DNA of 64,000 bases from Capra hircus (Eukaryota; Chordata; Mammalia; Artiodactyla; Bovidae). A model generated the notes under the pieces. It saw only the letters and a list, made by a program, of their open reading frames with translations, ran no database searches and was not told the DNA's origin. The stretch spans positions 55,943,362 through 56,007,361 of the forward strand of contig NC_030826.1 in the NCBI RefSeq assembly GCF_001704415.2, given 5' to 3'. Shown piece by piece: positions 12,330 through 24,700 of this stretch (within the stretch, counting starts at the first letter, position 1; the number at the start of each line of letters is the position of its first letter). Made by a program: the position numbers and the translations under genes.

Positions 12330-12455
12330 GTTTATTTATGGTTTTGGCTGTGCCTTGTGGCATGCGGGATCTTAGTTCTCCAAACGGGCATCGAACCTGT
12401 GCTCCCTGCAGTGGAATCGCAGAGTCCTGACCCCTGGGCCACCAGGGAAGCCTTA
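12330..12455 (-). mobile_element. CHR-type SINE
   Basis: GGTTTTGGCTGTGCCTTGTG, GGGATCTTAGTTCTCC, and CACCAGGGAAGCC end. Confidence 0.75.
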
Positions 12456-12829
12456 AAGTGATGTTCCTATAACTCGAATGAGGTGAAGAAGAAGAACAGC
12501 TTACTGGTCACTTGCCTGTCCGCCCTGCGGTCCGCTCCTCGGCCCTCACCTCGCTGTCTACCCGCCCGTCTGTCATCTCCTGGCACACCTTATGTTATGC
12601 CCTTCACGGTTAGTGTCGGTTTTTAATAAGTTGAAGGTTCAGCATCACATTTTGGTCATTCACAGCCGAGCGGCACAGGGAAAGCTTCCTCCTTTTGAGA
12701 AGGACACGCCCCTTAGCCCCCAGCCTCTCCAGCTGTTGGTCTCCTCTTTGCTCATTCACTCTGCAGTGCTTTTCATCGGTCTTCCCAGCAGTCTACAGAG
12801 ACGCTCTTGACCGGTCCAAAGGCACCATC

Positions 12830-13260
12830 TCTGTCCGCGTCTTCCTTGGCTTCTCAGCAACATTTGGCTTAGTTGATCACTTTTCCTTGGCGGAAACTGG
12901 CTCCTTTCCTAGGTTTCAGACTCTCCCGGTTTACCTCCTGCTTCGCTTTCCTCCTCCCTTACTTTACTTTATCACTTTCTCCCCTTCTTGATTTAGAAGA
13001 TATTTCCGAGCCTGGCAGCTCAGCTCTTGGACCTCTCCACTGGTCCTTTGCGTACCTCACGCAGTCTCACGGTTTGAAGTACCAGTAACTACTGCGGTCT
13101 TCCAAATGGGTGTCTCGCACCCGGCTCCCTCACTGCACATTCAGGTCCCCTCTTAACATCTCCACCTGACGTCTAGTGGACGTTGGGAGCTTACTACATC
13201 CTTGTGGGGTTCTACATCCATCCTCACCGTCAAAGCCCTTCTCCCATCTTAGGAAGCGTC
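12830..13260 (+). mobile_element. L2 (CR1-like) LINE ORF2 fossil
   Basis: Degraded but readable traces of the L2 reverse transcriptase: LVDHFSL, then SSALGPLHWS and LTQSHGLKYQ, matching the family series VDHSLL, GSVLGPLLFS and IQSHGFKYH that precedes the YADD motif. Confidence 0.55.
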
Positions 13261-13265
13261 ACCAG

Positions 13266-13890
13266 TTTTACGGGCTGAGTTGTGTCCCCTGAAAACTTAC
13301 ATTAAAGTCCTACCCCCTGGACTTCCTTGGTGGTCCAGTGGTTAAGAATCTGCCTGCCAATGCAGTGGACACGGGTTTGGTCCCTGGTCCAGAAAGATCC
13401 TTCATGCTGTGGAGCAACTAAGCCTGCGAGCCACAGCTACTTGTGCTCCACAGCAAGAGAAGCCACTGCAATGAGAGGCTCATACGCTACAGCGAAGAGG
13501 AGCCCCTGCTCGCTGCAACTAGAGAAAGCCCCTGGGCAGCAGCAAAGACCTCGCACAGCCAAAAAAATAAATAAAGAAGAAGAAATAAGTCCTAACTCCC
13601 AGTGACTCAGAATGTGACTGTATTTGGTGACCAGGTCTTTAAAGAAGTAAGTTTAAATGGGGGCATTGTTGTGGGTCCTAACCCAGTACGACTGGCGTCT
13701 TTATAAGAAGAAACTCCGTCACAGACACATGCAGAGGGAAGGCCATGTCCACACAGCGAGAAGATGGTCATCTACAAACTGAGGCCTTCGGAGAAACCAG
13801 CCCTGCCGAACCTTGCTCTTGGACTTCCAGCCTCCAGAAGTATGAAAAGATAAAGACCTTTGTTGGGCAGCTCTAGCAAACTAAGAACAC
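13266..13890 (+). repeat. Ancient interspersed repeat split by a SINE
   Basis: 13266-13317 (GAGTTGTGTCCCCTGAAAAC) continues at 13590 with AATGTGACTGTATTTGG, TCTTTAAAGAAGTAAG, TATAAGAAGAAACTC and CAGCCTCCAGAAGTATGA. This is a common old mammalian repeat whose family I cannot name surely. Confidence 0.55.
13318..13589 (+). mobile_element. CHR-type SINE, full length
   Basis: GGACTTCCTTGGTGGTCCAG head, GGAGCAACTAAGCC, and an AATAAATAAAG tail. AAGTCCTAC/AAGTCCTAA flanks it on both sides. Confidence 0.85.
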
Positions 13891-14189
13891 TACCCTGACC
13901 CAGTTTCGCCGGAGGAAACCCGGGAGTCACTCGGGATTCCTACCCCGCCCCCTCATTCTGCACCTAGTTCGTCACAAATCCTGATGCTTCTGCTTCCCGG
14001 AAGCCCCCCGGGACCGTAGGCTTGGGTGCATCACTGCGTCAGGCCGCCGCCACTGCCCTCCCGGGTGACAGCAGAGCCGGGCTCCTCCCTGCTTCCCTTT
14101 TTCCCGCATCTGCACAGCGGAGTGGTTGTTTTCATACATAAACCAGAGCCCACCCTGCCCCGGACCTTGCGGAGGTTTCCCACGGCTGT
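13891..14189. other. No gene seen
   Basis: GC-rich. Open frames here have no domain or splice support. Confidence 0.3.
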
Positions 14190-14560
14190 CACCGAACATT
14201 CCAGCGCTTTACCACGCTCGACAAGGCCCCCTCTCGGACTCTTGCGTCTCTCTTCCCCACGGTGTGCCGGGCTCTCCTGGTTTCCTTCCTGTTCTTTGAA
14301 TTCATCCAGTGGTTTCTCATCTCAGGCCCTTCGCGTCTGCTCTTCCCTCGGCCTGGAATGCTTCCCCCTTAGCCCCGGCCCCGCCGACACTCTGGGCTGG
14401 GTACCTCCTGGTGGTGGGGCCGTCCCGCGCACTGCTGTGAACGCAGCATCCTTGACCCCAGCCCACTAGATGACGGTAACACGTCCCCCACCCCGACTGG
14501 GACAACCACCACTGTCTCCAGGCTTTGCCAAATGTCCCCTAGGGGCACAAATCCCTCCGC
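14190..14560 (+). repeat. L2-like remnant
   Basis: TCTCATCTCAGGCCCTTCGC and CCTCGGCCTGGAATGCTTCC match the region near the L2 3' end. Diverged. Confidence 0.4.
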
Positions 14561-15111
14561 TGAAACCCACTGCCATAGCTCTTTATTTTTCGTTTAGTTT
14601 TAAATTGTATTTTGGTTGCTGTGAGCCGGCTTTCTCTGGGTGTGGAGCGCGGGGGCGGGGTGCCCTTGGCGGAGGTGCACTGGCTTCAAAAGGCGGTGGC
14701 AGAGCTGCTGATTTTGAGGAAGCAGAGCCCCGACTCAAGTCTGGCTTGGTTCCTGCTCGGCTCTGCAGCTCTGGACACCCAGCTTGGGACCTGCCCCTTC
14801 CCTACACACAGTGCTGTTTCCTGTTCTGGGCCAAGCAAGTGTGTTGCCTTAAAGGTCCGGGAGCGAAGAAAAGGCAAACAGAACATGAAATCTGGTGCAG
14901 TGGGTCCGGGCACCTTCAGCCTCTATTGGACTGGAGGTGTAGCGTCCACTCTGAGTCCAGCTTTTATTCCTGATTGCAGACTACCAAACTGTCTTTGATC
15001 TATCTTTCCAAAGACACTGCATTGACATAGTCCGGATCTCCTGGTTTTTTGCCCCAGGCCGTTTCTGATTGTCTTGGGAACAGTCAGCAAGTGGGTTGGC
15101 AGTGTTCATAC
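14561..15111. other. No gene seen
   Basis: No recognised repeat or exon. Overlapping open frames on both strands lack support. Confidence 0.3.
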
Positions 15112-15291
15112 CTGCCGCTGACCTGGTGTTCCAAGGTCCATGCTTTCATGATCCCAGTCATACTCTTCTGGGTCTGGCCTTGGGGTTTGTAACAAGGCTC
15201 CTATTCTAAGAAAAACATGAAGAATAATCATAACACAGTTTCTTAACGTACGCTGTTCTTCCAAGTACTGTTCCTGTGAAATTTCGCAAGG
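15112..15291 (-). other. Unidentified splice-flanked open segment (possible exon)
   Basis: On the - strand, gctttcacag precedes 15291 and gtatga follows 15112. The 180 nt between (60 codons, phase 0 to 0) are fully open and contain a hydrophobic run (CVMIILHVFLRIGALL) followed by an acidic part (RPDPEEYDWDHESMD). A cctaatgac branch-site-like motif lies about 15-20 bases before the acceptor. I do not recognise the protein, and no partner exon was found. It could be a real exon of an unplaced - strand gene or chance. Confidence 0.3.
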
Positions 15292-15726
15292 CTGTGAAAG
15301 CACGTCATTAGGAAGTCTCACTCCACAGGTGGACATCCCCTCTGCCCCGGGGACACTCACCCTGAGCTCCCAGAGCCCACCCCGTCCTTGACTTTGCCCC
15401 TTCTCCTCCTCCTTGGATGTCCAGGCTCCTTGTCCCCTACCTGCCTGACCCCCTGCTCCTCTCCTCATCCACAAGCGTCGGCTTCTCTGGGTAATTCCTG
15501 CAGGACACAGTAGTCTCCTTCCTGTAGACAGAGGGGCCTGGAGGGGACCAGCTCCTCCCGCTCTGTGCCTGGGAAATAGAGTCCTTTCTCCACTCTTGGC
15601 AGAAATACACTCTAAATCTCCATAAACTGGCCCATTTAGGAGCTTTTTAAAGCATTAAATATACACAGCATTTTTTGCATGAAATATATTAAGGAGACTA
15701 CTTTTAATATTCAACATGTTTAATTA
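15292..15726. other. No gene seen
   Basis: No partner exon for the 15112-15291 segment could be recognised here. Confidence 0.3.
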
Positions 15727-15937
15727 TATGCTCAGTCGCTTCAGTCGTGTCCGACTCTTTGCAACCCTACGGACTGTAGCCTGCCAGTCTCCTCTGTCCA
15801 TGAGATTCTCCAGGCAAGAATACTGGGGTGGGTTGCCCTGCCCTCCTTCTGGGGATCTTCCCAACCCAGGGATGGGACCTGTGTCTCCTGCATTGCAGGT
15901 GGATTCTTTACCCTCTGAGCCACCAGGGAAGCCCCAA
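15727..15937 (-). mobile_element. Bov-tA SINE
   Basis: GCTCAGTCGCTTCAGTCGTG, GGATCTTCCCAACCCAGG and CTGAGCCACCAGGGAAGC. Confidence 0.9.
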
Positions 15938-16719
15938 GCATATTTTACATCTCATTATATGTTCTCTCTTTTGATTACTTGCAATTAGTCTATCTGTATC
16001 AGAAGTAAACTTCAAGCTAGTTGGAGTGGTTTTTTCCATTGGCCAATTTCTCTCTTCTATCAAAGAGGGTGTCTCCTGGGCTCAGGGCAGCTTGGAACAG
16101 CAGCACTTATGACGAACGCAAAAGCAGGAAGTGAAAGGTCGGGAGCGGGAGCCCCAGAGAGTGGAGGAGGAAAGGCGGGATGCTGCTGGTGCTGGTGGTG
16201 GGTGAGCGAGGGAGAAGGGCTAGACTTTGGTTGTGTTGAGTTGGAGATGCCAGTGGAATCAGGATGGAGCCGTCCCAAGGTCATGGGGCTCAGCTGGGCC
16301 CTTGGGGCGAGGGGCTGGAGACACCGGGCAGGAATGCCAGGTGTGACTAGAGCCGCTTAGGGGGCCAGGGGCTGTCCATGGGTGAAGCCCACCTGCTTCC
16401 TCCAGAGCCACATGGGGCTGTACTAAGTGAATGGAACCCAGAAGAGAGTGCCCACATCTTGGGCCATCAAAGAAAGATGATGGGGGCCAGGAAGAGGCAC
16501 CCAGGTCTCTAACTGGCCTGGACTGAGCTGGGCTGGACTTGGCCTGAGGTCACTTTCTAGGTTGTTTGGACCCTGAAAAACCATAGCACCATCTACCATA
16601 GCTCCTGTTACCCACGCGCTGACTATCCCAAGGGTGTTCTGCTCTCAGAGTCCTGCTTCTATAATTACGGGTAGGAATGACCGCTAGGCACACATGGGGA
16701 GGGTTGCATCCTAAGAGCA
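15938..16719. other. No gene seen
   Basis: No recognised element. A GCTGCTGGTGCTGGTGGTGG run lies at 16180-16201. Confidence 0.3.
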
Positions 16720-16930
16720 GAGGACGGCAAGCTCTTTTTGTCAGGACCAGGCAGCACGCATCTTAGACTTTGTGGACCTCTGGTCTCTGCCACAACCACT
16801 GCACTCTGCTGTTGGAGCCTGAAAGCCACATAGAGAACGTGTAAATCAAGCAGGGTACCTGTGTTCCCACACAACTTATTTATGCAGGCTAAAATTCGAC
16901 TTCCATGAAATTTTCACATGTCATGAAATA
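16720..16930 (+). repeat. Ancient interspersed repeat, probably a DNA transposon
   Basis: Matches the well-known block AAGCTCTTTTTGTCAGGACC, CTTTGTGGACCTCTGGTCTC and CACTCTGCTGTTGGAGC. Exact family not assigned. Confidence 0.45.
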
Positions 16931-17094
16931 TTTTTGCTTTTGATCTTCCCCCCAACTCTTTGTAAATGTCAAACTGTCCTTAGCTCATGGGCTGTGCAAA
17001 AAAAGGGGAGGGCTGGGGGTGTGGCTGTGGGTTTGTGTTCATCTCTTACAACCTTGCAAGCCTCATTGATTGCCAGGATGCTTTTATATTTCTT

Positions 17095-17232
17095 TCTTTT
17101 TCTTATTTGGGGTGGTGGTGGTGTTGCACTGTGTGGCTTGTGGGATCTTAGTTCCCTGACAGTTCCCAGGAACTGAACCTGGGCCCTCAGCAGTAAAACC
17201 ATGGGTCCTAACCACCAGATCGCTGGGGAGTT
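17095..17232 (-). mobile_element. CHR-type SINE
   Basis: GTGTGGCTTGTGGGATCTTA, GAACTGAACCTGGGCCC, CTAACCACCAGATCGC. Confidence 0.7.
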
Positions 17233-17499
17233 TATCTATATTACTTTACTTGTCATGTCATGAGAAACTGTGACTTTGAAGCTCATATTTGTATGTGGTG
17301 CAACTTAGGTCCCTGTTTCTATGGGAGACTCTTTAATACGTGGCTGTAAGGGGTCAGGATGGTGTCATGATTCCATGAGGCTTCCCTTCACTCTGATTTG
17401 AGGCTGTAGGGTCTCTTTACGGATGCCAGCTTTTGGCAGGGAGCTCCAGCTCCTGCCTAATATAGACCTGAGACATCAGCTCCTGGCCCTGAGTGGCTG
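17233..17499. other. No gene seen
   Basis: Short interval between SINEs, nothing recognised. Confidence 0.3.
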
Positions 17500-17635
17500 T
17501 TTCTTCATTTATTTGGATATTTATTGATTTATCTGGCTGCATGTGTCTTAGCTGTGGCATGCAGTCAGACCCAGACCCCCTGCGCTGGGAAAGCGGAATC
17601 TTAGCTCCTGGACCTCCCGGTCCCGAGTGGCTGTT
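17500..17635 (-). mobile_element. CHR-type SINE, decayed
   Basis: ATTTATCTGGCTGCATGTGT, TGTGGCATGCAGTCAGACCC, TTAGCTCCTGGACCTCC. Confidence 0.5.
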
Positions 17636-18164
17636 TAAATGCCCCTCTCACCTCCTGAAAGAGAACTATCCATTTCTAATAGTTTCCATTAGCTCTTCAG
17701 TATCAGGTCCCACTCCTGGTCTTGGCTTTCAATTCCCTTCCCATTTCTGGCACTTGGGGATGTTCTTTGGATGATTTTGACCTCAGTTATATATTACAAC
17801 TTTCAGAGTTGTGCTTTATACAGAATTCCTATTTGGGTCTAGGAGGAAGTCTCTGTATTGACTCATCTACCATAGTGGGTGCGCTTTCTTATTGGATTTT
17901 AGTGAAATGTGACCACATTAGTCATATTTTGTATATATTTTAAGCCATCAGCACTTGATTTTGCTTACTTGAATTTCCTTTACTTTGTAAACAACTCCAG
18001 GATCACACTGAGGAATTAAAAAAAGAAAGCAGAAGAAAACAACAGAAAAGCAAGACCGAAGGGACTGGAAATTTGTTTGATCCTCTTGGTGGATCAACGA
18101 ACGTGAGAACCATAGCCTCCCTCCAGCTGTTATCAGTGTTGAAGAAATGACACAGGAGAAGGGG
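17636..18164. other. No gene seen
   Basis: No recognised element or exon. Confidence 0.3.
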
Positions 18165-18300
18165 CTACCCTGATGGCCCAGTGGCTAAGGCTCTGCACTC
18201 CCGGTGCAGGGGGCTCCGGATTGATCCCTGGTCGGGGAACTAAGGTCCCACGTGTGATGTGGTGTGTCCAGAAACAAAACAAAGCAACAGCAACAGCAAA
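18165..18300 (+). mobile_element. CHR-type SINE
   Basis: GGGCTACCCTGATGGCCCAG head, GATTGATCCCTGGTCGGGGA, CAACAGCAACAGC tail. Confidence 0.75.
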
Positions 18301-18525
18301 AGTAGGCAGCCAGAGAGGAGGGAAGACAGAGAAAGGCAAGGGACAAGGGGGCTCCTCTGTTGCTTTACATCTCGGGATTGAGATCATGAAGGCTCAAGGT
18401 GTGAGCCAAACCTTATATTGTCACTAAATGGACAAAAAAATGGGTAGATTTCTCTCGTTGATTTGTCTGTTCTCTGAAGTGTCTCTTGCCACCCTTCCCC
18501 TTTTTCTAAGTAAGGCTTCAAATTA

Positions 18526-18554
18526 GGAAGTAGCTAAGAGATTATAAGGGAAGT
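18526..18554 (+). promoter_or_regulatory. Two ETS-core motifs upstream of CD300E exon 1
   Basis: GGAAGT occurs at 18526-18531 and 18549-18554, about 130-155 bases before the ATG. ETS factors such as PU.1 drive many myeloid receptor promoters. The motif is short and common, so the regulatory role is only inferred. Confidence 0.2.
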
Positions 18555-18680
18555 AGATGAGCAAGCAATGCACAGGAAAGTTGAACCAGTGGAAGGTGGG
18601 TGACCCAGGCTCTGTTGTCGACACCTAGACTTCAGCTGGGACCTGGATCCTCTGGGGCCGCCTGCCACGGAGATAGGACC

Positions 18681-18720
18681 ATGTGGCTGCCCTCAGCTCT
18701 TCTCCTTCTCTGCCTCCCAG
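18681..18720 (+). CDS. CD300E: CD300E exon 1 (signal peptide)
   Basis: 40 nt coding MWLPSALLLLCLP plus one base, followed by the donor gtgagt at 18721. A short Leu-rich signal-peptide exon ending in phase 1 is typical of CD300 genes. Confidence 0.85.
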
Positions 18721-21700
18721 GTGAGTGGGGCTGGGGCCTTTGGGAACTTGGTATTGCAGAGGGCAGGACCGTGGAAGGGTATAGAAGGTCCGTCCTGGGT
18801 TCAAGCCAGAGGCAGAGCATCAGCAGGAATGGGAGGGACACATCAATTCATCTGTCTGTGTATCCTTTTATACATTCAAACATTCATCTTATGGTCCTAC
18901 ACACACTTGTTGAGCACCATCTGTGTGCCTCCATGCACTTATTGAGCACCAACTGTGTGCCAGGACTGTTCTGAATGCGGTAGTTCAGAGCAATTTCTGC
19001 ACTCAGGGACTCGTGGTTGGATGAAGGTGTCAAGTTCCTATACTACTGCGTGAAACTAGGGCTTCCCTGCTAGCTCAGACAGTAAAGAATCTGCCTGTAA
19101 TGCGGGAGGTGTGGATTCGATCCCTGGGTTAGGAAGATTCCCCCGGAGAAGGGAATGGCAACCTACTCCAGTATTCTTTTTAATTAAAAAAAAAGAACTT
19201 CTTTATGGCTGCACTGGGTCTTTGTCACTTTCTCTAGTTGCGGCGAGCAGGGGCTACTCTGCTGTGGTGTGGCTTCTTGTTGCGGTGGCGTCTCGTTCCA
19301 GAGCCCAGGCCCGAGGTGTGCAGCCTCAGTACTTGCCCTGCACCATGTAGGATCTTGCCTGCCCAGGCACTGAATCCACGTCCCCTGTCTTAGCAGGCAG
19401 ATTCTTAGCCACTGACCTGCCAGGGGAGTCCCCCGCTCCAGTATTCTTGCCTGGAGAATTCCCTGGACCGAGGAGCCTGGAGGGCTACAGTCAGTGGGGT
19501 CTCGAAGAGTCAGACATGTGTAGGACTTGCTATAGAAGAGGTTCACTCATATGGTGATGAGTGTGCACACAGGACCCCCAGTTCTGCTCCTGGAAGGATA
19601 CAGGTCTCCCTAAAGCATCACTGGGAGTTAGTCTGGAAGGATGAATGAGTCAGCTGAGTGGAAAATCGGAGTAGCTGATGCCAAAGCGTGGAGATGCTGG
19701 AGACCAGAGAAAGCTCAGGAAGGAGCAGCCGCTCTGTTTGGTCAGGGCTTCGTTGAAGGGGGTACGAAAGATTTATCAGGAGGGATGAACGAAGAGTCTA
19801 GAAGGGCAACCTCAGCTTCTACGTTAACTCCCTCCTGGAAGAGCATGATCAAATTGTTCCTCAAAGGTTGAACTTTCAGAAGAGAAAATCTTTAAGGAGA
19901 CATTCAAAGTGCATGAGAGCACAGTTTTAACATTAATTTTTACTGGGGAAGAGCTGATTCACAGCGATGCATCAGCTTCTGCAGTACAGTCTATGAGTCA
20001 GCCGTATGTACACATATACCCCCCTTTTTTGGGTTTCCTTCCCATTTAGGTTGCCATGGAGCACTGAATAGAGTTCCTTGAGCTATACAGGAGGGTCTCG
20101 CATCTACTTTATACATAGTAACGTGTGTATGACCACGGAGCACTGAATAGAGTTCCTTGAGCCATACAGTAGGTTCTCGCATCTACTTCATACATAGTAA
20201 TGTATGTATGACTGTCTCACTCTCCCATCCGTCCCATCCGCCCCACTTTCCACCCTTGCTGTCTGCATGTTCATTCCCTACATCTGCGGCTCTGCTTTGC
20301 AAATAAGATCATCTATACCATTTTTTCTAGATTCCACATATATGCATTAATATATGATATTTGTAAGTTTAAGATAAAAATTAGAGGGTTTTCTTCATGC
20401 TTTTAGAGTAATTTTTTTGTTAGGTTCCCTCACAAAATGTAGAGCCTGCCCAATGTAATGACAGATTCTTCTGGAAAAGTGGGTGGAAAAGGGAGAGATT
20501 TTAAGGATCTATTTCTATATACTATATGTATAGAATATATTACACATGTATAACTAAGTCACTTTGTTTTACAGCCCGAAACGAACGCAACATTGTTTAT
20601 CAACTATACTCCAAAATAAAAAGGTTTTTAAAAAAAAAGTAAAAAAGGAAAAAGAAACCAGTCATGGGCTAGAGTATTCACACCTTGGAAATTGGCAAAC
20701 GCTACAAATCAGGCTTCTCCCCCAGGGAGTTGGTTTACCAGCATATCAGTGCTTGTTTAAATCTTCTTGCTTAAATCTAATAAAATGTTTAAGTGCCCCA
20801 GCCTGGGTGCAGTTAAACTGAAGATGGAAACTTCTTCCCACCCTTTCTGAGGAACTGGCTGAACTCTCCAGACCCACAGCCTCATTTTTCCATCTTAAGA
20901 ACATTTGCAGCTGATGTTTCCCATGGGCTAAGATCGGAACTTTGAAGTCACTTGTAAAGATTTAAATTTCGGTTCTTCTTTTTCATCCCAGCTCCCTCCT
21001 CCACCCTGTGCACCCGTCTGGGGTTACAAACATGGTATGGAGAAAATGTGATTACTTTAAATTTATGGAGGGCACCCAAGAGGGTTGTCAGGGATATAAA
21101 GAAAGATGGCAAGGGTGATTCCAGAGCAAAGAGAAAAAGAATGGAGACGGAGGAAGTGAATTCCGATATAAAATGAGCAAGAAAAGAACTTATATTTATT
21201 AAGCCCTTTACAACCTGCAAACACTTTCAAACCTATGGTACAATTTAGCCCTCTGAGCATCTTTTCAAAAACTTGTATTGGATTGCAGTTGATTTACAAT
21301 GCTGTGTACAGCATTCAGGTGTATAGTGAAGTGAATCAATCATGCGGGTATAAGTCAAAGTCGCTCAGTCATGTGTGACTCTTTGCGACCCCATGGACTG
21401 TAGCCCACCAGGCCTCTCTGTCCGTGGAATTCTCTAAGTGAGAATACTGGAGCGGGTAGCCATTCCCTTCTCCAAGGAACCTTCCCAACCTAGGGATCAA
21501 GCCTGCGTCTCTTGCTTTGCAGGCTGCTTCCCTGCTGGTCGGCAGTAAAGAATCTGCCTGCAACACATTCACATGTATCCACCCTTTTTTAGGTCCTTTT
21601 CCATGTAGGCCATTACAGAGTATTGAGTAGATTTCCCCGTGCTATACAGAGGTTCTTGTTAGTTACCTATTTTACATACAGTAGTCTGTATATTTCAATC

Positions 21701-24700
21701 CCCACCTCCCAATTTATCCTTTCCCCAACTTTCCCCCTGGTAACCGTCAGACTGCTTCCTACCTCTGTGACTCTCTGTACCATGTTTTAGATCCCACAGA
21801 TAAGCAATATCATATGATGCTTGTCTTTGTCTGACTGGCTTCACTCAGTATGACAAACTCTAGATCCATCCATGTTGCTGCAGATGGCCTTATTTCATCC
21901 TTTTTTATGGATGAGTAACACTCCATTGTGTATATATATATGTACTACATCTTTATCCATTCCCCTGTCGATGGACGTTTAGGTTGCTTCCAGGTCTTGG
22001 CTGTTGTAAATACTTCTGTAGTGAACGCTGGGGGTGTGTGTATCTCTTTGAATTATGGCTTCCTCTGGACATATGCCCAGCAGTGGGATGGCTGGGTCAC
22101 ATGGTAGCTCTATTTTTAGTTTTTTAAGGAACCTTCCTGTTGTTCCCCTCTGAGTAACTTCATGACGCAGAGCAGTTAGTATCACTCCCACTTCACAGAT
22201 AAAACCTTGAAGGGATTAGTGACATATCCAGTAAGTAAAAGAACTGAAAATTAAATCCAGATGAGCCTCCTCCCCAGGGCTCTTTCCAACGCCCACGGGG
22301 TATCTAGAACAAAGCAAAGCCTGTGATATTCACAAAACTGCTCAAGGTGCGTCCTGCAGATTGCTCTGCTGACCACCTAGTGTTTCCATTATGAACTCAT
22401 TGCTCTCCGACTTGAGCTCCTGTAAGCAACCAGCAAACACTTTCCTTAAAAAAGGCACACATGAATTTATACGGTCCCACGTAAGACCTGCTAATCTTGC
22501 ATCCAGGTGCTTTCTAGCAGGACAGAGGAGAGTACTGTCTTGGAATTAGTAGAATCTTCTTTTCTTTTTCTTAACTTCCGGTGTCCGGAATGGGTTGGTC
22601 TTGCCTGGATGCCTTCTCATCATTGGTCCATACAAGGCCCTCTTTTATGTTAAAGTGAAGTCGCTCAGTCCTGTCCGACTCTTTGTGACCCCATGGACTG
22701 TAGCCTACCAGGATCCTCCGTCCATGGGATTTTCCAGGCAATAGTACTGGAGTGGGTTGCCATTTCCTTCTCCAGGGGATCTTCCCGGCCCAGGGATCAA
22801 ACCCGGGTCTCCTGCGTTGCAGGCAGACGCTTTACCCTCTGAGCCATCAGGGAAGTCCTTCTTTCATGTTAATCATACATAATTTAGCAAACCTCTGTGA
22901 GCTCACTGGCCAACCCAAGAATTGGGATGCTACCTATAACTTAGACCTACCCGCTCCTTCCCAATCCAATCTGGCTTCCTCATTCAAACACCAGTAACTT
23001 GGTATCACTTGTCAACATATTTCATGGACACTTTTGATATATTTGTGGGTTAGGTAGAAAATTGGGCTGAGCTATTATAATCCACCTTCTAAATCCAAGG
23101 GTCTGTGATGAGAGCCAGAGGTTTATTTTTTCTCCCTTGAGAACATGTGGAGAGCAGAGTAGACAAGAAGTGATACTCTTTAAACAACGTGTTGGCTTCG
23201 TCAGGCCGTGGCTGCGGCGCGTGAGGCCTCTGGCTGCCAGGTGGTCTTTTGTTGTGCGTCATGGACTCTCTAGTTGCAGTGCGAGGGTTCGTCTATGCTA
23301 GGCCTGAAGCACTGGGTTATTAGCTCCCTGACCGAGGATCAAACCCACGTCCCCTGCATTACAAGGCGGATTCTTAACCAGTGGACCACCAGGGAAATCC
23401 CAAGAAGTTATACTCTTAAGGAAATAGTTTGAACTACAAAACACCCAGGATGCAGAAATCTTACTCCAAAGGCAAGTGTTTTGGTTACACGCCCAACCCT
23501 CATGCCTGGCAGAGGTTGGAGGGTTAAGGACAGGGCAGGATATTAAAAAGCATGGATGGACCTAGAGAGTGTCACACTGAGTGAAGTCAGTCAGAGAAGG
23601 AGAAACATTGCGTGACATCCCTTACATGTGGAATCTAAAAAGAAATGATGCAAAGGGACTTTCAAAATAGAAAGAGACTCACAGGCTTCGAGAACAAACT
23701 TATGGTTTATGGTTGCCGGGGGGACGGATGGGAGGAGAGGGTACTTGAGGAGTTTGGGATGGGCATGTACACGCTGCTGTATTTAAAATGGAGAACCAAC
23801 AAGGACCTACTGTGTGGCACAGGAGACTCTGCTCAATGTTATGGGGCAGCCTGGATGGGAGGGGAGCTTGGGGGGAATGGATACACGTGTATTTACAGTT
23901 GAGTCCCTTTCCTGTTCACCTGAAACAAATTGTTCCTGTTCACCCATCATGATGTTGTTAATCGGCTATATCCCAATAGAAAATTCGAAGTTTAAATTAA
24001 AGCAAAACAAGCAAACAATGAAAAAGAACAGGGCAGGACTGCCAGCCCTCTCTACTCCCACCTCCAACCGTGGCCTGACTCCCCTTGTTCCCGGGGACAG
24101 GGTGCCCGTGCAGCCAGGCAGCGTGTCTGGGCTTGCCGGGCATGGGTCTGAGCTGGCTCTGCTGACCGCCGTCTCCAGACCCTCTGGCTTAGGTCTTAAA
24201 TCAGGGTGTCTCTCCAGGTCCCCGTCCCCGAGCCTGGAATGGTCCACGCCTCCCTGGTAACTTTCCCCTTGGGCTTCAAGCAAACAGCTGCTGGTGGGGC
24301 CTCTTGGGACAGAGTCCTGGGATCTGACTTGTGTTTTCCAGGCTGTTTGTCACTGACGGGCCCTGGCTCTGTGGCGGGTACCACGGGGAGCTCTCTGCGT
24401 GTCCGGTGTCAGTATGAGAAGGCATACAAGGGGCATAACAAATATTGGTGCCGAGGAAAGTATGGCAGAGTGTGTCGCAAGATTGTGGAGACCAAAGGAG
24501 AAGAGAAAGAAAAGAGGAATGGCCGCGTGTCCATCAGAGACCACACGGATAACCTGACCTTCACAGTGACCATGGAGAACCTCAACATGAATGACGCTGG
24601 ATCCTACTGGTGTCGAATTCAGACCATCTGGATCCTGGACGTGCTGTCCTGGGACCCCTCGGTCCAGGTTGAGGTGTCTGTTTTCCCAGGTAAGAGCTCC

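Noticed and set aside
14026..14469. 147-codon + strand open frame
   Set aside because: GC-rich, overlaps L2-like sequence, no domain and no splice context.
1..18164. Possible RAB37 exons on the - strand
   Set aside because: RAB37 lies beyond CD300E in human, but no small-GTPase motifs (GxxxxGKT, WDTAGQE) were seen in any frame.
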